NCBI GenBank assembly: GCA_944336815.1
Contig: CALVLG010000015.1
Location: 1 to 12,014, forward strand
Length of the DNA: 12,014 nt
Direction of reading: 5' to 3'
Source of the DNA: an uncultured Bacilli bacterium
Lineage (GTDB): Bacteria; Bacillota_I; Bacilli_A; RF39; UBA660
Shown: piece by piece, positions 6,529 through 12,014 of the stretch
How positions within the stretch are numbered: the stretch's first letter is position 1
Layout: the number at the start of each line of letters is the position of its first letter
Position numbers and translations under genes: made by a program
Notes under the pieces: model-generated
What the model saw: the letters and a program-made list of their open reading frames with translations, nothing else
What the model was told of the DNA's origin: nothing
Database searches by the model: none

Positions 6529-7686
6529 TTAACTTAATAAAGCTAATTCTCTTCTTTCTTCACTTTGTTTATTTTCAATAGAAATTCTTTCGACGACAAA
6601 CAAGATTAAAATGACGTTCATATTAAAAGAGCCACCATAACTTAAAAATGGTAATGGAACACCAGTTAAAGGAATTAAGGCTAAAACGCCCATAAAATTA
6701 ACAAGTAAATGCAAAAGAAGATAAATAAATGTCCCATAACAAATTAAAGCGTTACGCATAGAATCACAACCTTTAGCGATGCAAAGGATCCGATATAGCA
6801 AAAAAGCATAACCAAATATCACGATTATTCCAACAATTAGACCAAGCTCTTCAACTAAGATAGGAAAAATAAAATCGGTATGGGCTTCTGGTAAATATAA
6901 ATACTTTTGACTTGAATTACCAAGCCCGACGCCAAATAAGCCACCGTTATGAAAAGCAATAAAACCATTACATACTTGGTAACCGGTACTTTCCATATAT
7001 CTTTCACATGGGGCTTGAAATTTTAAACGAGCAAGTTGGGTACTATTAAATAAATCAGACCCACTGTAAAGTAAAACGGCGATCCCAACTATGGTGGCAA
7101 TTCCTAAATATTTAACAAAGGCAACTTTACTATCTTTGGCAAAAGGCACAACTAAAAAAGTAAAGAAAACGATCCCGGCAATTATAATGGCTCCTCCAAA
7201 ATCGGGTTGCATCGCGACTAAAAAGAAAATGATTAAGGCAATAATAATGGGAATCAAATTATACATAAAAGGCTTTTTACTTTTAATACTGTGTTCATAA
7301 AAACATGCCATGAATAAAATTAAGGCCGTTTTGGCAAATTCAGTTGGTTGTAAATTAAAGAAACCTAAGTCAAGCCAACTTTGGGCACCACCGGCAATGA
7401 AACCATAGCCAAAAACGAGAAAAAGAAGGCCTAATACGCCGGCTAAATAAAGCAAAGATAAGACGCGGTAACGGAATGTAGGAATTTTTAAAACAAAGAA
7501 AATACCAACAAAAAAGGAAGCAACGATAAAAATAAGTTGACGAACAAAAAAGTATGATGGGGAAACAGCATAACGTAAGACAGCTGAAACACTAGATGCA
7601 CTTAAAATCATTACTAACCCTAAAATCGAATAAATAATCATGAAAACAAGGATTGTTTTATCCATTTTTCGAAATAAGGACTTCAT
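6529..7686 (-). CDS. ftsW: Septal peptidoglycan glycosyltransferase FtsW (SEDS family)
   Basis: FtsW polymerises lipid II into glycan strands at the division septum together with a class B PBP. The product is a multi-pass membrane protein of SEDS type. Numbered from an upstream in-frame GTG at 7695, motifs are MILSASSVSA (29-38), AQSWLDLGFFNLQPTEFAK (104-122), MQPDFGGA (162-169), GGLFGVGLGNSSQKYLYLPE (251-270), AHTDFIFPILVEELG (271-285, D274 being the conserved catalytic-site aspartate) and LIPLTGVPLPFLSYGGS (340-356). The PEAHTDFIF and LPFLSYGGS wording favours FtsW over RodA. I start at the ATG at 7686 (385 residues) because AGGTG lies six bases before it and the GTG sits within that site. 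Odd: two cysteines, C230 and C242, flank the loop just before GGLFG and could form an extracellular disulphide; this is inference. The gene stands between the mutL hairpins and comEA, and cell-wall division is consistent with a walled organism. Confidence 0.9.
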   Translation of the reverse strand: MKSLFRKMDKTILVFMIIYSILGLVMILSASSVSAVLRYAVSPSYFFVRQLIFIVASFFVGIFFVLKIPTFRYRVLSLLYLAGVLGLLFLVFGYGFIAGGAQSWLDLGFFNLQPTEFAKTALILFMACFYEHSIKSKKPFMYNLIPIIIALIIFFLVAMQPDFGGAIIIAGIVFFTFLVVPFAKDSKVAFVKYLGIATIVGIAVLLYSGSDLFNSTQLARLKFQAPCERYMESTGYQVCNGFIAFHNGGLFGVGLGNSSQKYLYLPEAHTDFIFPILVEELGLIVGIIVIFGYAFLLYRILCIAKGCDSMRNALICYGTFIYLLLHLLVNFMGVLALIPLTGVPLPFLSYGGSFNMNVILILFVVERISIENKQSEERRELALLS

Positions 7687-7706
7687 GCTATTCACCTCGT
7701 ACTTTA

Positions 7707-7717
7707 ATCATATCATA
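7707..7717 (-). promoter_or_regulatory. Possible -10 element upstream of ftsW
   Basis: Two overlapping TATGAT hexamers on the minus strand (7712-7707 and 7717-7712) lie 20-30 bases before the ftsW ATG and just after the mutL hairpins, where a promoter is expected. No recognisable -35 box is present at 16-18 bases, so the call is weak. Confidence 0.25.
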
Positions 7718-7742
7718 AAATTACTTTTTTAAAAATATAGAA

Positions 7743-7791
7743 TTCTTTGGTTAGACAAAGAAAGTGTCTTTTTTACTATTAAAGACACTTT
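7743..7791 (-). terminator. Tandem hairpins after mutL
   Basis: A perfect 11-bp stem, AAAGTGTCTTT (7761-7771) with AAAGACACTTT (7781-7791), begins right at the mutL stop codon (9-base loop). A second 7-bp stem, TTCTTTG (7743-7749) with CAAAGAA (7756-7762), follows and overlaps it by two bases. On the minus strand the first stem is followed only by the broken T-run TTTCTTTG, so it is a probable terminator or 3' stabiliser, or both, for yqeG-yqeH-mutL. Confidence 0.7.
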
Positions 7792-9534
7792 TTAATTCAT
7801 TACTCTTTTAAACATTCGTTCTAAATCATAATTACTAAATTTAATAATTGTTGGCCTGCCGTGTGGACAGTTATAAGGGTTATCACAAGCACAAAGTTCT
7901 TTTAAAAGTTCTTCTTGGGCTTCATGAGAAATATGCATGTTGGCTTTAATACTCATCTTACAAGCTAAAGTAATGGCAACTGCTTCATTAAATTTCACGG
8001 GGTCAACCTCAGAAATACCACCGACAATTAAGTCAATAATTCTTCTAATACTTTCTTCTTCATAGCCTTCTTTTAGCCATGTTGGATGCCCTTTAATAAC
8101 AAAGGTATTCACGCCAAATTCTTCAATGGCAAAGCCTAACTTTCGTAAATGGGCTTCTTCTTTTTGAACTTTTAAAAATTCACTACTGGAAAGTTCAATG
8201 GTAATAGGAAATAATAAATTAGTAGTATGAACTTCACTAGCTTTTAGGGCACGCATATTTCTTTCATAATTAATTCTTTCTTGGGCAGCGTGTTGATCGA
8301 TTAAGTATATCCCGCTTTCATTTTCGGCAATAATGTATGTCCCGTGCGCTAAACCAACGGGGTATAAGACAAGTTCTTTCATTTCTGGATTGTCAACAAT
8401 TACTTCTTCTTTGGGTTCTTCTTTTAAATTGAACTCAGTTTGAATTGCAGTTTTAGTATAGGCTTCTTCTTGTTCTTTAACGATATTTTCGATTATTTCT
8501 TTTTTACTACTTTGAACTTCAGGAGTTCTTAAAAGAGCATCAGGAACAAGTAAAGATTTATATAAAGCATCTTTAATTGTTTTAATTAGTAAAGAACTTA
8601 AAACATCCATTTTTGATAGTTTAATATCTTGTTTAGTTGGATGAATATTAACATCAATTAAAGTTGGGTCAGTATTAATTTTAATCACGACAATAGGATA
8701 TTTTATATCTGGTTTATAGGTATAATAAGCATCATTAATAGCTTTATTAATATCGTAATTTTTTACTAGCCGGTCATTTACCATAACAATCATGTGATTA
8801 CGATTACTTTTTAATATTTCTGGTTTACACACATAACCAAAGACGTCAAAATCATCATTGCTTGCTTTAATTTCTAACATTTTAGAAGAAACTTGTAAGC
8901 CATATATTTCATGAATAGTTTTTAATAAATCGTTACTGCCAGAGGTTCTTACGACCGCATGATTATCATGGTTTAAAGTAAAAGAAATTTCAGGGTGTGA
9001 AAGAGCCAACCGTTCAACTAAAGAAACACAGCTAGCAAGTTCAGATTGTTCACTTTTTAAATATTTAAGTCTTGCTGGTGTATTATAAAATAAATTAGTA
9101 ATTTTAAGAGCCGTTCCTTTTCTAGCATCAGTTTTTTCTTGTAATAATAATTTACCCCCTTCAATAATAATGTGAGTGCCAATATTACCATCACTTGTTT
9201 TTAATTCACATTTAGAAACACTGGCAATAGATGGAAGGGCTTCACCACGAAAGCCTAAGGTATCAATAAAAAACAAATCATCGTCTTTATATATTTTACT
9301 CGTTGCATGTCTTTGAAAAGCCAAGGGAGCATCTTCTTCGCTCATCCCAGACCCGTCATCGATAACTTCAATCTTTTTTTTGCCGCCTTCTTCTAAATTA
9401 ATTAGAATTGTTTTGGCGCCGGCATCAATACTATTTTCACAAAGTTCTTTGACTACACTACTACACTTTTCAACTACTTCTCCGGCCGCGATTTTATTAG
9501 CAAGAGTTTCATTCATAACTTTAATTTTACTCAT
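7792..9534 (-). CDS. mutL: DNA mismatch repair endonuclease MutL
   Basis: MutL couples mismatch recognition by MutS to strand nicking and excision. The N-terminal GHKL ATPase domain (1-335) shows CENSIDAGA (32-40, catalytic E33), DDGSGM (59-64), FRGEALPSIASV (95-106), KGTALKITNLFYNTPARLKYLK (139-160) and NIHPTKQD (296-303). After a short acidic linker (about 345-385) the C-terminal domain carries the metal-dependent endonuclease motif DQHAAQERINYE (413-424, the DQHA-x2-E-x4-E pattern), ACKMSIKA (524-531) and CPHGRP (556-561). It is thus the MutH-independent, nicking type. At 580 residues it is somewhat shorter than B. subtilis MutL (627), mostly in the linker. The ATG at 9534 overlaps the end of yqeH by eight bases (ATGAGTAA), with AGGG six bases upstream, so translation is probably coupled. 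No mutS is in the window. Two hairpins follow the stop. Confidence 0.97.
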   Translation of the reverse strand: MSKIKVMNETLANKIAAGEVVEKCSSVVKELCENSIDAGAKTILINLEEGGKKKIEVIDDGSGMSEEDAPLAFQRHATSKIYKDDDLFFIDTLGFRGEALPSIASVSKCELKTSDGNIGTHIIIEGGKLLLQEKTDARKGTALKITNLFYNTPARLKYLKSEQSELASCVSLVERLALSHPEISFTLNHDNHAVVRTSGSNDLLKTIHEIYGLQVSSKMLEIKASNDDFDVFGYVCKPEILKSNRNHMIVMVNDRLVKNYDINKAINDAYYTYKPDIKYPIVVIKINTDPTLIDVNIHPTKQDIKLSKMDVLSSLLIKTIKDALYKSLLVPDALLRTPEVQSSKKEIIENIVKEQEEAYTKTAIQTEFNLKEEPKEEVIVDNPEMKELVLYPVGLAHGTYIIAENESGIYLIDQHAAQERINYERNMRALKASEVHTTNLLFPITIELSSSEFLKVQKEEAHLRKLGFAIEEFGVNTFVIKGHPTWLKEGYEEESIRRIIDLIVGGISEVDPVKFNEAVAITLACKMSIKANMHISHEAQEELLKELCACDNPYNCPHGRPTIIKFSNYDLERMFKRVMN

Positions 9535-10507
9535 TATTATCCCTACTTCCTAAAAATGAAGCAACAACAGAAACATTTTCGCTTTTTAACCCAAAAATAG
9601 TTAATGTACAAGCATCTTTAACGTAAAAGAAACCAAGGCCTTTAATAATAACATTACTTTCACTAGAAACATTTAAGAATAGCGAATTTGTTTTTGGTTC
9701 TTGATAAATCTTTTGGATTTTTATCTTGTCACTTCCAAACCAAGTTAAACTAGTTTTATTATTTACTTTTAGAAAAAAGATGTTTTCAATATTTAAAATG
9801 CTTTCTGGTTTTAAAAAATATGTCTTTGGTTTTATTTCTTTTTTTACTAAAAACTTTTGATATAAAGAAGGTGGTAAGACAACGTAAGGATAAGAAAAGC
9901 CCACTGAATCAAAAAGGTTTTTATTTTGCAGAGAAACTTTAATATAATCTTGGGTTGTATTAGGAATTTCACTTTCTAAAATGGCCACCCGACTACTGTT
10001 TTCTAAAGCTAAGAGCTCATTTATCATACTACTTTTGCCAGAGTTAGTAATACCTAAAAAGTAGATGTTTGGCACGGAAATATTTTTAAGACTGTTTAAG
10101 ATTTTTTTCGCGCTTGTAGCATTTTTTTTAACAAAGAAAATGTCTTCTTTAATGGCCCATGTTTTATTAAGCCATGTTTTTAGTTTAACCAAAGAAATAC
10201 TTTTAGGTAAAATATCTACTTTACTTATAACAAGCGTTTTAGGCGCAGTTATTTTTTGATATAATTTCATAATACTTGGTTCTAAATGGAGAACATCAAC
10301 AAAGAAAAAAACATAACTCTGCTTTTTGTTTACTTCAAAAATTATTTTTTCGTTATCTTTAGGCATCGCAAAAGAAGCTACGTCATGGTAGTGTTTTAGC
10401 CTAAAACAACGCATGCAATAGGCCATGGAAAGATTTTTAACATAGCCAGGGTCTTTTTCGTTTGTAGTTTGTAAAAGAACGCCACAACCAAGACAATGTT
10501 TATTCAT
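9527..10507 (-). CDS. yqeH: Circularly permuted ribosome-assembly GTPase YqeH
   Basis: YqeH GTPases assist assembly of the 30S ribosomal subunit. The 326-residue product begins with a zinc finger (C5, C8, C31, C34: CLGCG and YCMRC, followed by FRLKHYHD). The permuted GTPase domain then shows G4 first (SKVD, 95-98) and a G5-like NATSAKK (129-135), followed by the P-loop GITNSGKSS (152-160), a G2 threonine in PNTTQDY (182-188) and G3 DSVG (200-203). The C-terminal portion (about 215-326) is the family's less conserved binding region. Oddities: G3 reads DSVG where relatives usually have DTPG, and G4 has Ser rather than Asn; the D and G needed for metal and phosphate contact remain. It is shorter than B. 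subtilis YqeH (366). The ATG at 10507 overlaps the yqeG stop by eight bases, with AGAGGTAA upstream, and the 3' end overlaps mutL, so the three genes form a tight operon. The family call is firm from motif order. Confidence 0.92.
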   Translation of the reverse strand: MNKHCLGCGVLLQTTNEKDPGYVKNLSMAYCMRCFRLKHYHDVASFAMPKDNEKIIFEVNKKQSYVFFFVDVLHLEPSIMKLYQKITAPKTLVISKVDILPKSISLVKLKTWLNKTWAIKEDIFFVKKNATSAKKILNSLKNISVPNIYFLGITNSGKSSMINELLALENSSRVAILESEIPNTTQDYIKVSLQNKNLFDSVGFSYPYVVLPPSLYQKFLVKKEIKPKTYFLKPESILNIENIFFLKVNNKTSLTWFGSDKIKIQKIYQEPKTNSLFLNVSSESNVIIKGLGFFYVKDACTLTIFGLKSENVSVVASFLGSRDNNE

Positions 10508-11021
10508 AGTATTTACCTCTTTCTAAAAGGCCGCGTTTTTGTAAAATTTTACGAATTCTTTTTTCAAAAAAACGATTAATTTTAGTTCCAAAACGTTCTT
10601 TTTTACTAATGGGGTTTACTAAGATACTAGTTAAACCTAAACGATTGGCTCCATAAATATCGGTTAAAAGTTGATCACCAATACAAGCAACTTCAGTATC
10701 TTTAAAATTGAAAGTAGCCATTATTTTTTGATATTTTTTGGCAAACGGTTTGTGACTATGATAAGAACTATCAATATTACATTTTTCTTTAAATGGTGTT
10801 ACTCTTTTTTTCGAAGCATTAGATAATATAATCGGTTTTAAACCAAGTTCTTCAATGTATAACATAAGTTCTAATAGTTTTTTGTCGGGAACTTCAACAT
10901 CAAGGGGCGCTAGAGTGTTATCTAAATCAAATAAAAGACAGCGAATACCCATGTTTTTTAATTTTATATAATCTATATCATAAATACTTTTTTGGTATAT
11001 ATCAGGCCGAAATACTTCCAT
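10500..11021 (-). CDS. yqeG: YqeG-type HAD-superfamily phosphatase (subfamily IIIA)
   Basis: A small cytoplasmic HAD hydrolase of the YqeG family; its substrate is not established. The 173-residue protein shows all HAD motifs: motif I FDLDNTLAPLD (31-41, nucleophile D32 and general acid D34), motif II ILSNAS (65-70, S67), a lysine in HKPFAKKY (90-97, K91 or K95) and motif III IGDQLLTDIYGANRLG (114-129, D116 and D121). The short spacing and absence of a large cap fit subfamily III. The ATG at 11021 has GAGGTAG a few bases upstream. It heads the yqeG-yqeH-mutL run, overlapping yqeH by eight bases; yqeG-yqeH adjacency is conserved in Firmicutes. A candidate -10 box lies about 30 bases upstream, just past the terminator of the preceding surface-protein gene. 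Confidence 0.92.
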   Translation of the reverse strand: MEVFRPDIYQKSIYDIDYIKLKNMGIRCLLFDLDNTLAPLDVEVPDKKLLELMLYIEELGLKPIILSNASKKRVTPFKEKCNIDSSYHSHKPFAKKYQKIMATFNFKDTEVACIGDQLLTDIYGANRLGLTSILVNPISKKERFGTKINRFFEKRIRKILQKRGLLERGKYYE

Positions 11022-11050
11022 TAAAACTACCTCATTTCTTTTATGAGTAT

Positions 11051-11056
11051 ATCATA
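11051..11056 (-). promoter_or_regulatory. Possible -10 element for the yqeG operon
   Basis: TATGAT on the minus strand, 29-35 bases before the yqeG ATG and directly after a terminator, is where a promoter is expected. The same hexamer precedes ftsW. The matching -35 position falls inside the terminator stem and is not a good match, so confidence is low. Confidence 0.25.
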
Positions 11057-11081
11057 AAAAAAGACACTTTAAAAGTGCCTT
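11056..11081 (-). terminator. Rho-independent terminator after the surface-protein gene
   Basis: On the minus strand AAGGCACTT (11081-11073) pairs with AAGTGTCTT (11069-11061) over a 3-base loop, nine pairs including one G-T. A run of five T follows (11060-11056). It lies about 110 bases past the surface-protein stop and ahead of yqeG, insulating the two units. Confidence 0.8.
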
Positions 11082-11189
11082 CACGATTTTGATAAGTGAT
11101 TTAAAAATTAAATTCTCGCCTTAAAATGAGGAGTCGTTTTAGGGCCAAAAACACATCGTTTCAAAATTTCTTAAGCATCTTGATTACGC

Positions 11190-11369
11190 TCATACTTGAT
11201 AGGGGTCTAACGCCGTTCCTAAGCCTTTCGTCAGACTTCCAGCTTTGAGATTGATAACAGGCCGCACGCCGACCGAGTAATGCACATAGTAGTCGCTCGT
11301 ACCACCATCATCATGCACGAAACGCACGAACGCATTAGAACCATTGAAGTAGCTAGGCGAAAGAGTCCA
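11190..11369 (-). other. Candidate DGR-type variable region (GC-rich 3' end of the surface gene)
   Basis: From the Trp codon at 11369 to the stop, GC is 89 of 180 (49%), against 78 of 240 (32.5%) in 11401-11640 of the same gene. Codons change too: all three Phe are TTC (elsewhere in the gene TTT), and Val is GTG or GTC rather than GTA. The encoded segment, Trp-Thr-Leu-Ser-Pro to Gly-Val-Arg-Pro, alternates constant residues with scattered Ser, Tyr, Phe, Asp, Asn and His. Many of these are NNC or NNT codons, which mutated AAC/AAT template codons would give. This is the look of a DGR variable region on a C-type-lectin-like scaffold. No template repeat, Avd or reverse transcriptase is visible in the window, so the DGR reading is inference. 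Confidence 0.45.
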
Positions 11370-12014
11370 GTAATAATTACCCGTATATAAATAATAACTA
11401 TAATTTGTACTACTATAGCCGCCAGCTAAATAGACTTCATCACTTGTGATTAAACTAATTGGATGATTTAAAACACCATTACCGATTTCTTCATCATCAA
11501 CAGTAAAGCGATCATTTTTTTGACTACATTTTAAAGTTTTATTTCCACTATTTGGACGATAATAGGTTTGACTTGTACCTACGCCGGTTCCAGAATTATC
11601 AGTTTCATTAAACGAACGGTCATTACAAAATAAGGTATCACTTAAATGACTTTCATATTCGGTACCTTTAAGATGAGCTTCATACCATGAATCTATAGCT
11701 TCTTTTATGGTACTATTATTTGTATTGGCATGAGTTTCTTCATAAGTAGCAGATCCTGGGGTGCCATACATATACCCAACATAAGCATTATCATCTCTTG
11801 ATGAATTAAAAGCACTTTCGCCTATTTGGGTATAATCTGTGCTACCATCATTATAACCATTTTTTAAAACTTCTTCTTTGTTATCTAAGCCATCAATAAC
11901 AGTCGCATCACCAGCATAGATCATTCTAATTGTTTTATCGCCATTTACTCTGATGATCCGCCAGTAACTATTAGCAAATTTTACCCAGTTGTTTTCCACT
12001 GTGCCACGAAAATA
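11190..12014 (-). CDS. Surface-type protein with FGE/C-type-lectin-like C-terminus, 5' end cut by window edge
   Basis: The frame is open to the right edge of the window: upstream of the GTG at 11999 it continues as YFRGT with no stop and no ribosome binding site. This is therefore the C-terminal part of a longer protein, and its signal peptide or anchor is not visible. Visible residues (numbered from that GTG) include KFANSYWRIIRVNGD (7-21), IRMIYAGD (24-31), a Gly/Asn/Ser/Tyr-rich middle with SDTLFCND and LKCSQKND, then SLITSDEVYLAGG. It ends with WTLSPSYFNGSN and GVRPVINLKAG. The YWRI(I/V)RxNGD...GVRPVINL pattern recurs in large secreted proteins of uncultured Firmicutes and resembles the formylglycine-generating-enzyme/C-type-lectin fold. 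That reading is from memory of the family, not a search. There are two cysteines. The last 58 codons differ sharply in base and codon use from the rest (see the separate entry). It could be an adhesin or ligand-binding protein; the function is not established. Confidence 0.75.
   Translation of the reverse strand, partial: YFRGTVENNWVKFANSYWRIIRVNGDKTIRMIYAGDATVIDGLDNKEEVLKNGYNDGSTDYTQIGESAFNSSRDDNAYVGYMYGTPGSATYEETHANTNNSTIKEAIDSWYEAHLKGTEYESHLSDTLFCNDRSFNETDNSGTGVGTSQTYYRPNSGNKTLKCSQKNDRFTVDDEEIGNGVLNHPISLITSDEVYLAGGYSSTNYSYYLYTGNYYWTLSPSYFNGSNAFVRFVHDDGGTSDYYVHYSVGVRPVINLKAGSLTKGLGTALDPYQV

Noticed and set aside
11160..11193. 10-codon frame beginning in the stop codon of the surface-protein gene
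   Set aside because: Too short, with no family and no binding site distinct from the coding sequence; probably chance.
1..12014. CRISPR arrays, tRNA or rRNA genes, insertion-sequence transposases, and a reverse transcriptase for the proposed DGR
   Set aside because: No regularly spaced repeats, cloverleaf-type or rRNA sequence, transposase motifs or reverse-transcriptase motifs were seen on either strand.

Overview
The window is AT-rich bacterial DNA carrying walled, low-GC Gram-positive (Firmicutes/Bacilli) genes: a type III RNase H, FtsW, a MutL with the endonuclease motif, YqeG/YqeH, and a ComEA-ComEC pair beside holA. TGA is used as a stop (for example dinD and the surface-protein gene) and Trp is read from TGG, so the code is standard rather than the Mycoplasma code. 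An uncultured gut-type Bacilli lineage (RF39-like) would fit; that placement is inference.

Layout, left to right. (1) rnhC on the + strand, cut by the left edge, converges on a minus-strand block across a shared bidirectional terminator. (2) All other genes are on the minus strand, so transcription runs right to left: a surface protein (cut by the right edge), terminator, yqeG-yqeH-mutL (two 8-base overlaps), double hairpin, ftsW, weak hairpin, comEA-comEC (32-base overlap), an accessory block (dinD, a broken DUF1016 gene, a 173-codon-scale orphan), then holA.

The core genes cover RNA:DNA hybrid repair (rnhC), replication clamp loading (holA), DNA uptake (comEA, comEC), septal wall synthesis (ftsW), mismatch repair (mutL) and ribosome assembly (yqeH with its partner yqeG). 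comEA-comEC-holA are normally close neighbours in Firmicutes; here about 1.9 kb of accessory DNA separates comEC from holA.

Two places deserve attention. First, the last 35 codons of comEC occur twice: once as the real end of comEC and once, 72% identical in DNA, fused in frame to a DUF1016 (YhcG-type nuclease) fragment beyond dinD. The final 480 bases of comEC are also much more AT-rich than the rest, which suggests a recombination or insertion event in the comEC 3' end. Second, the last 58 codons of the surface protein switch abruptly to about 49% GC and different codons, and encode a Trp-Ser-Pro to Gly-Val-Arg-Pro segment that resembles the C-type-lectin-like variable region of diversity-generating retroelement (DGR) targets. 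No reverse transcriptase or template repeat lies in the window, so this is a hypothesis.
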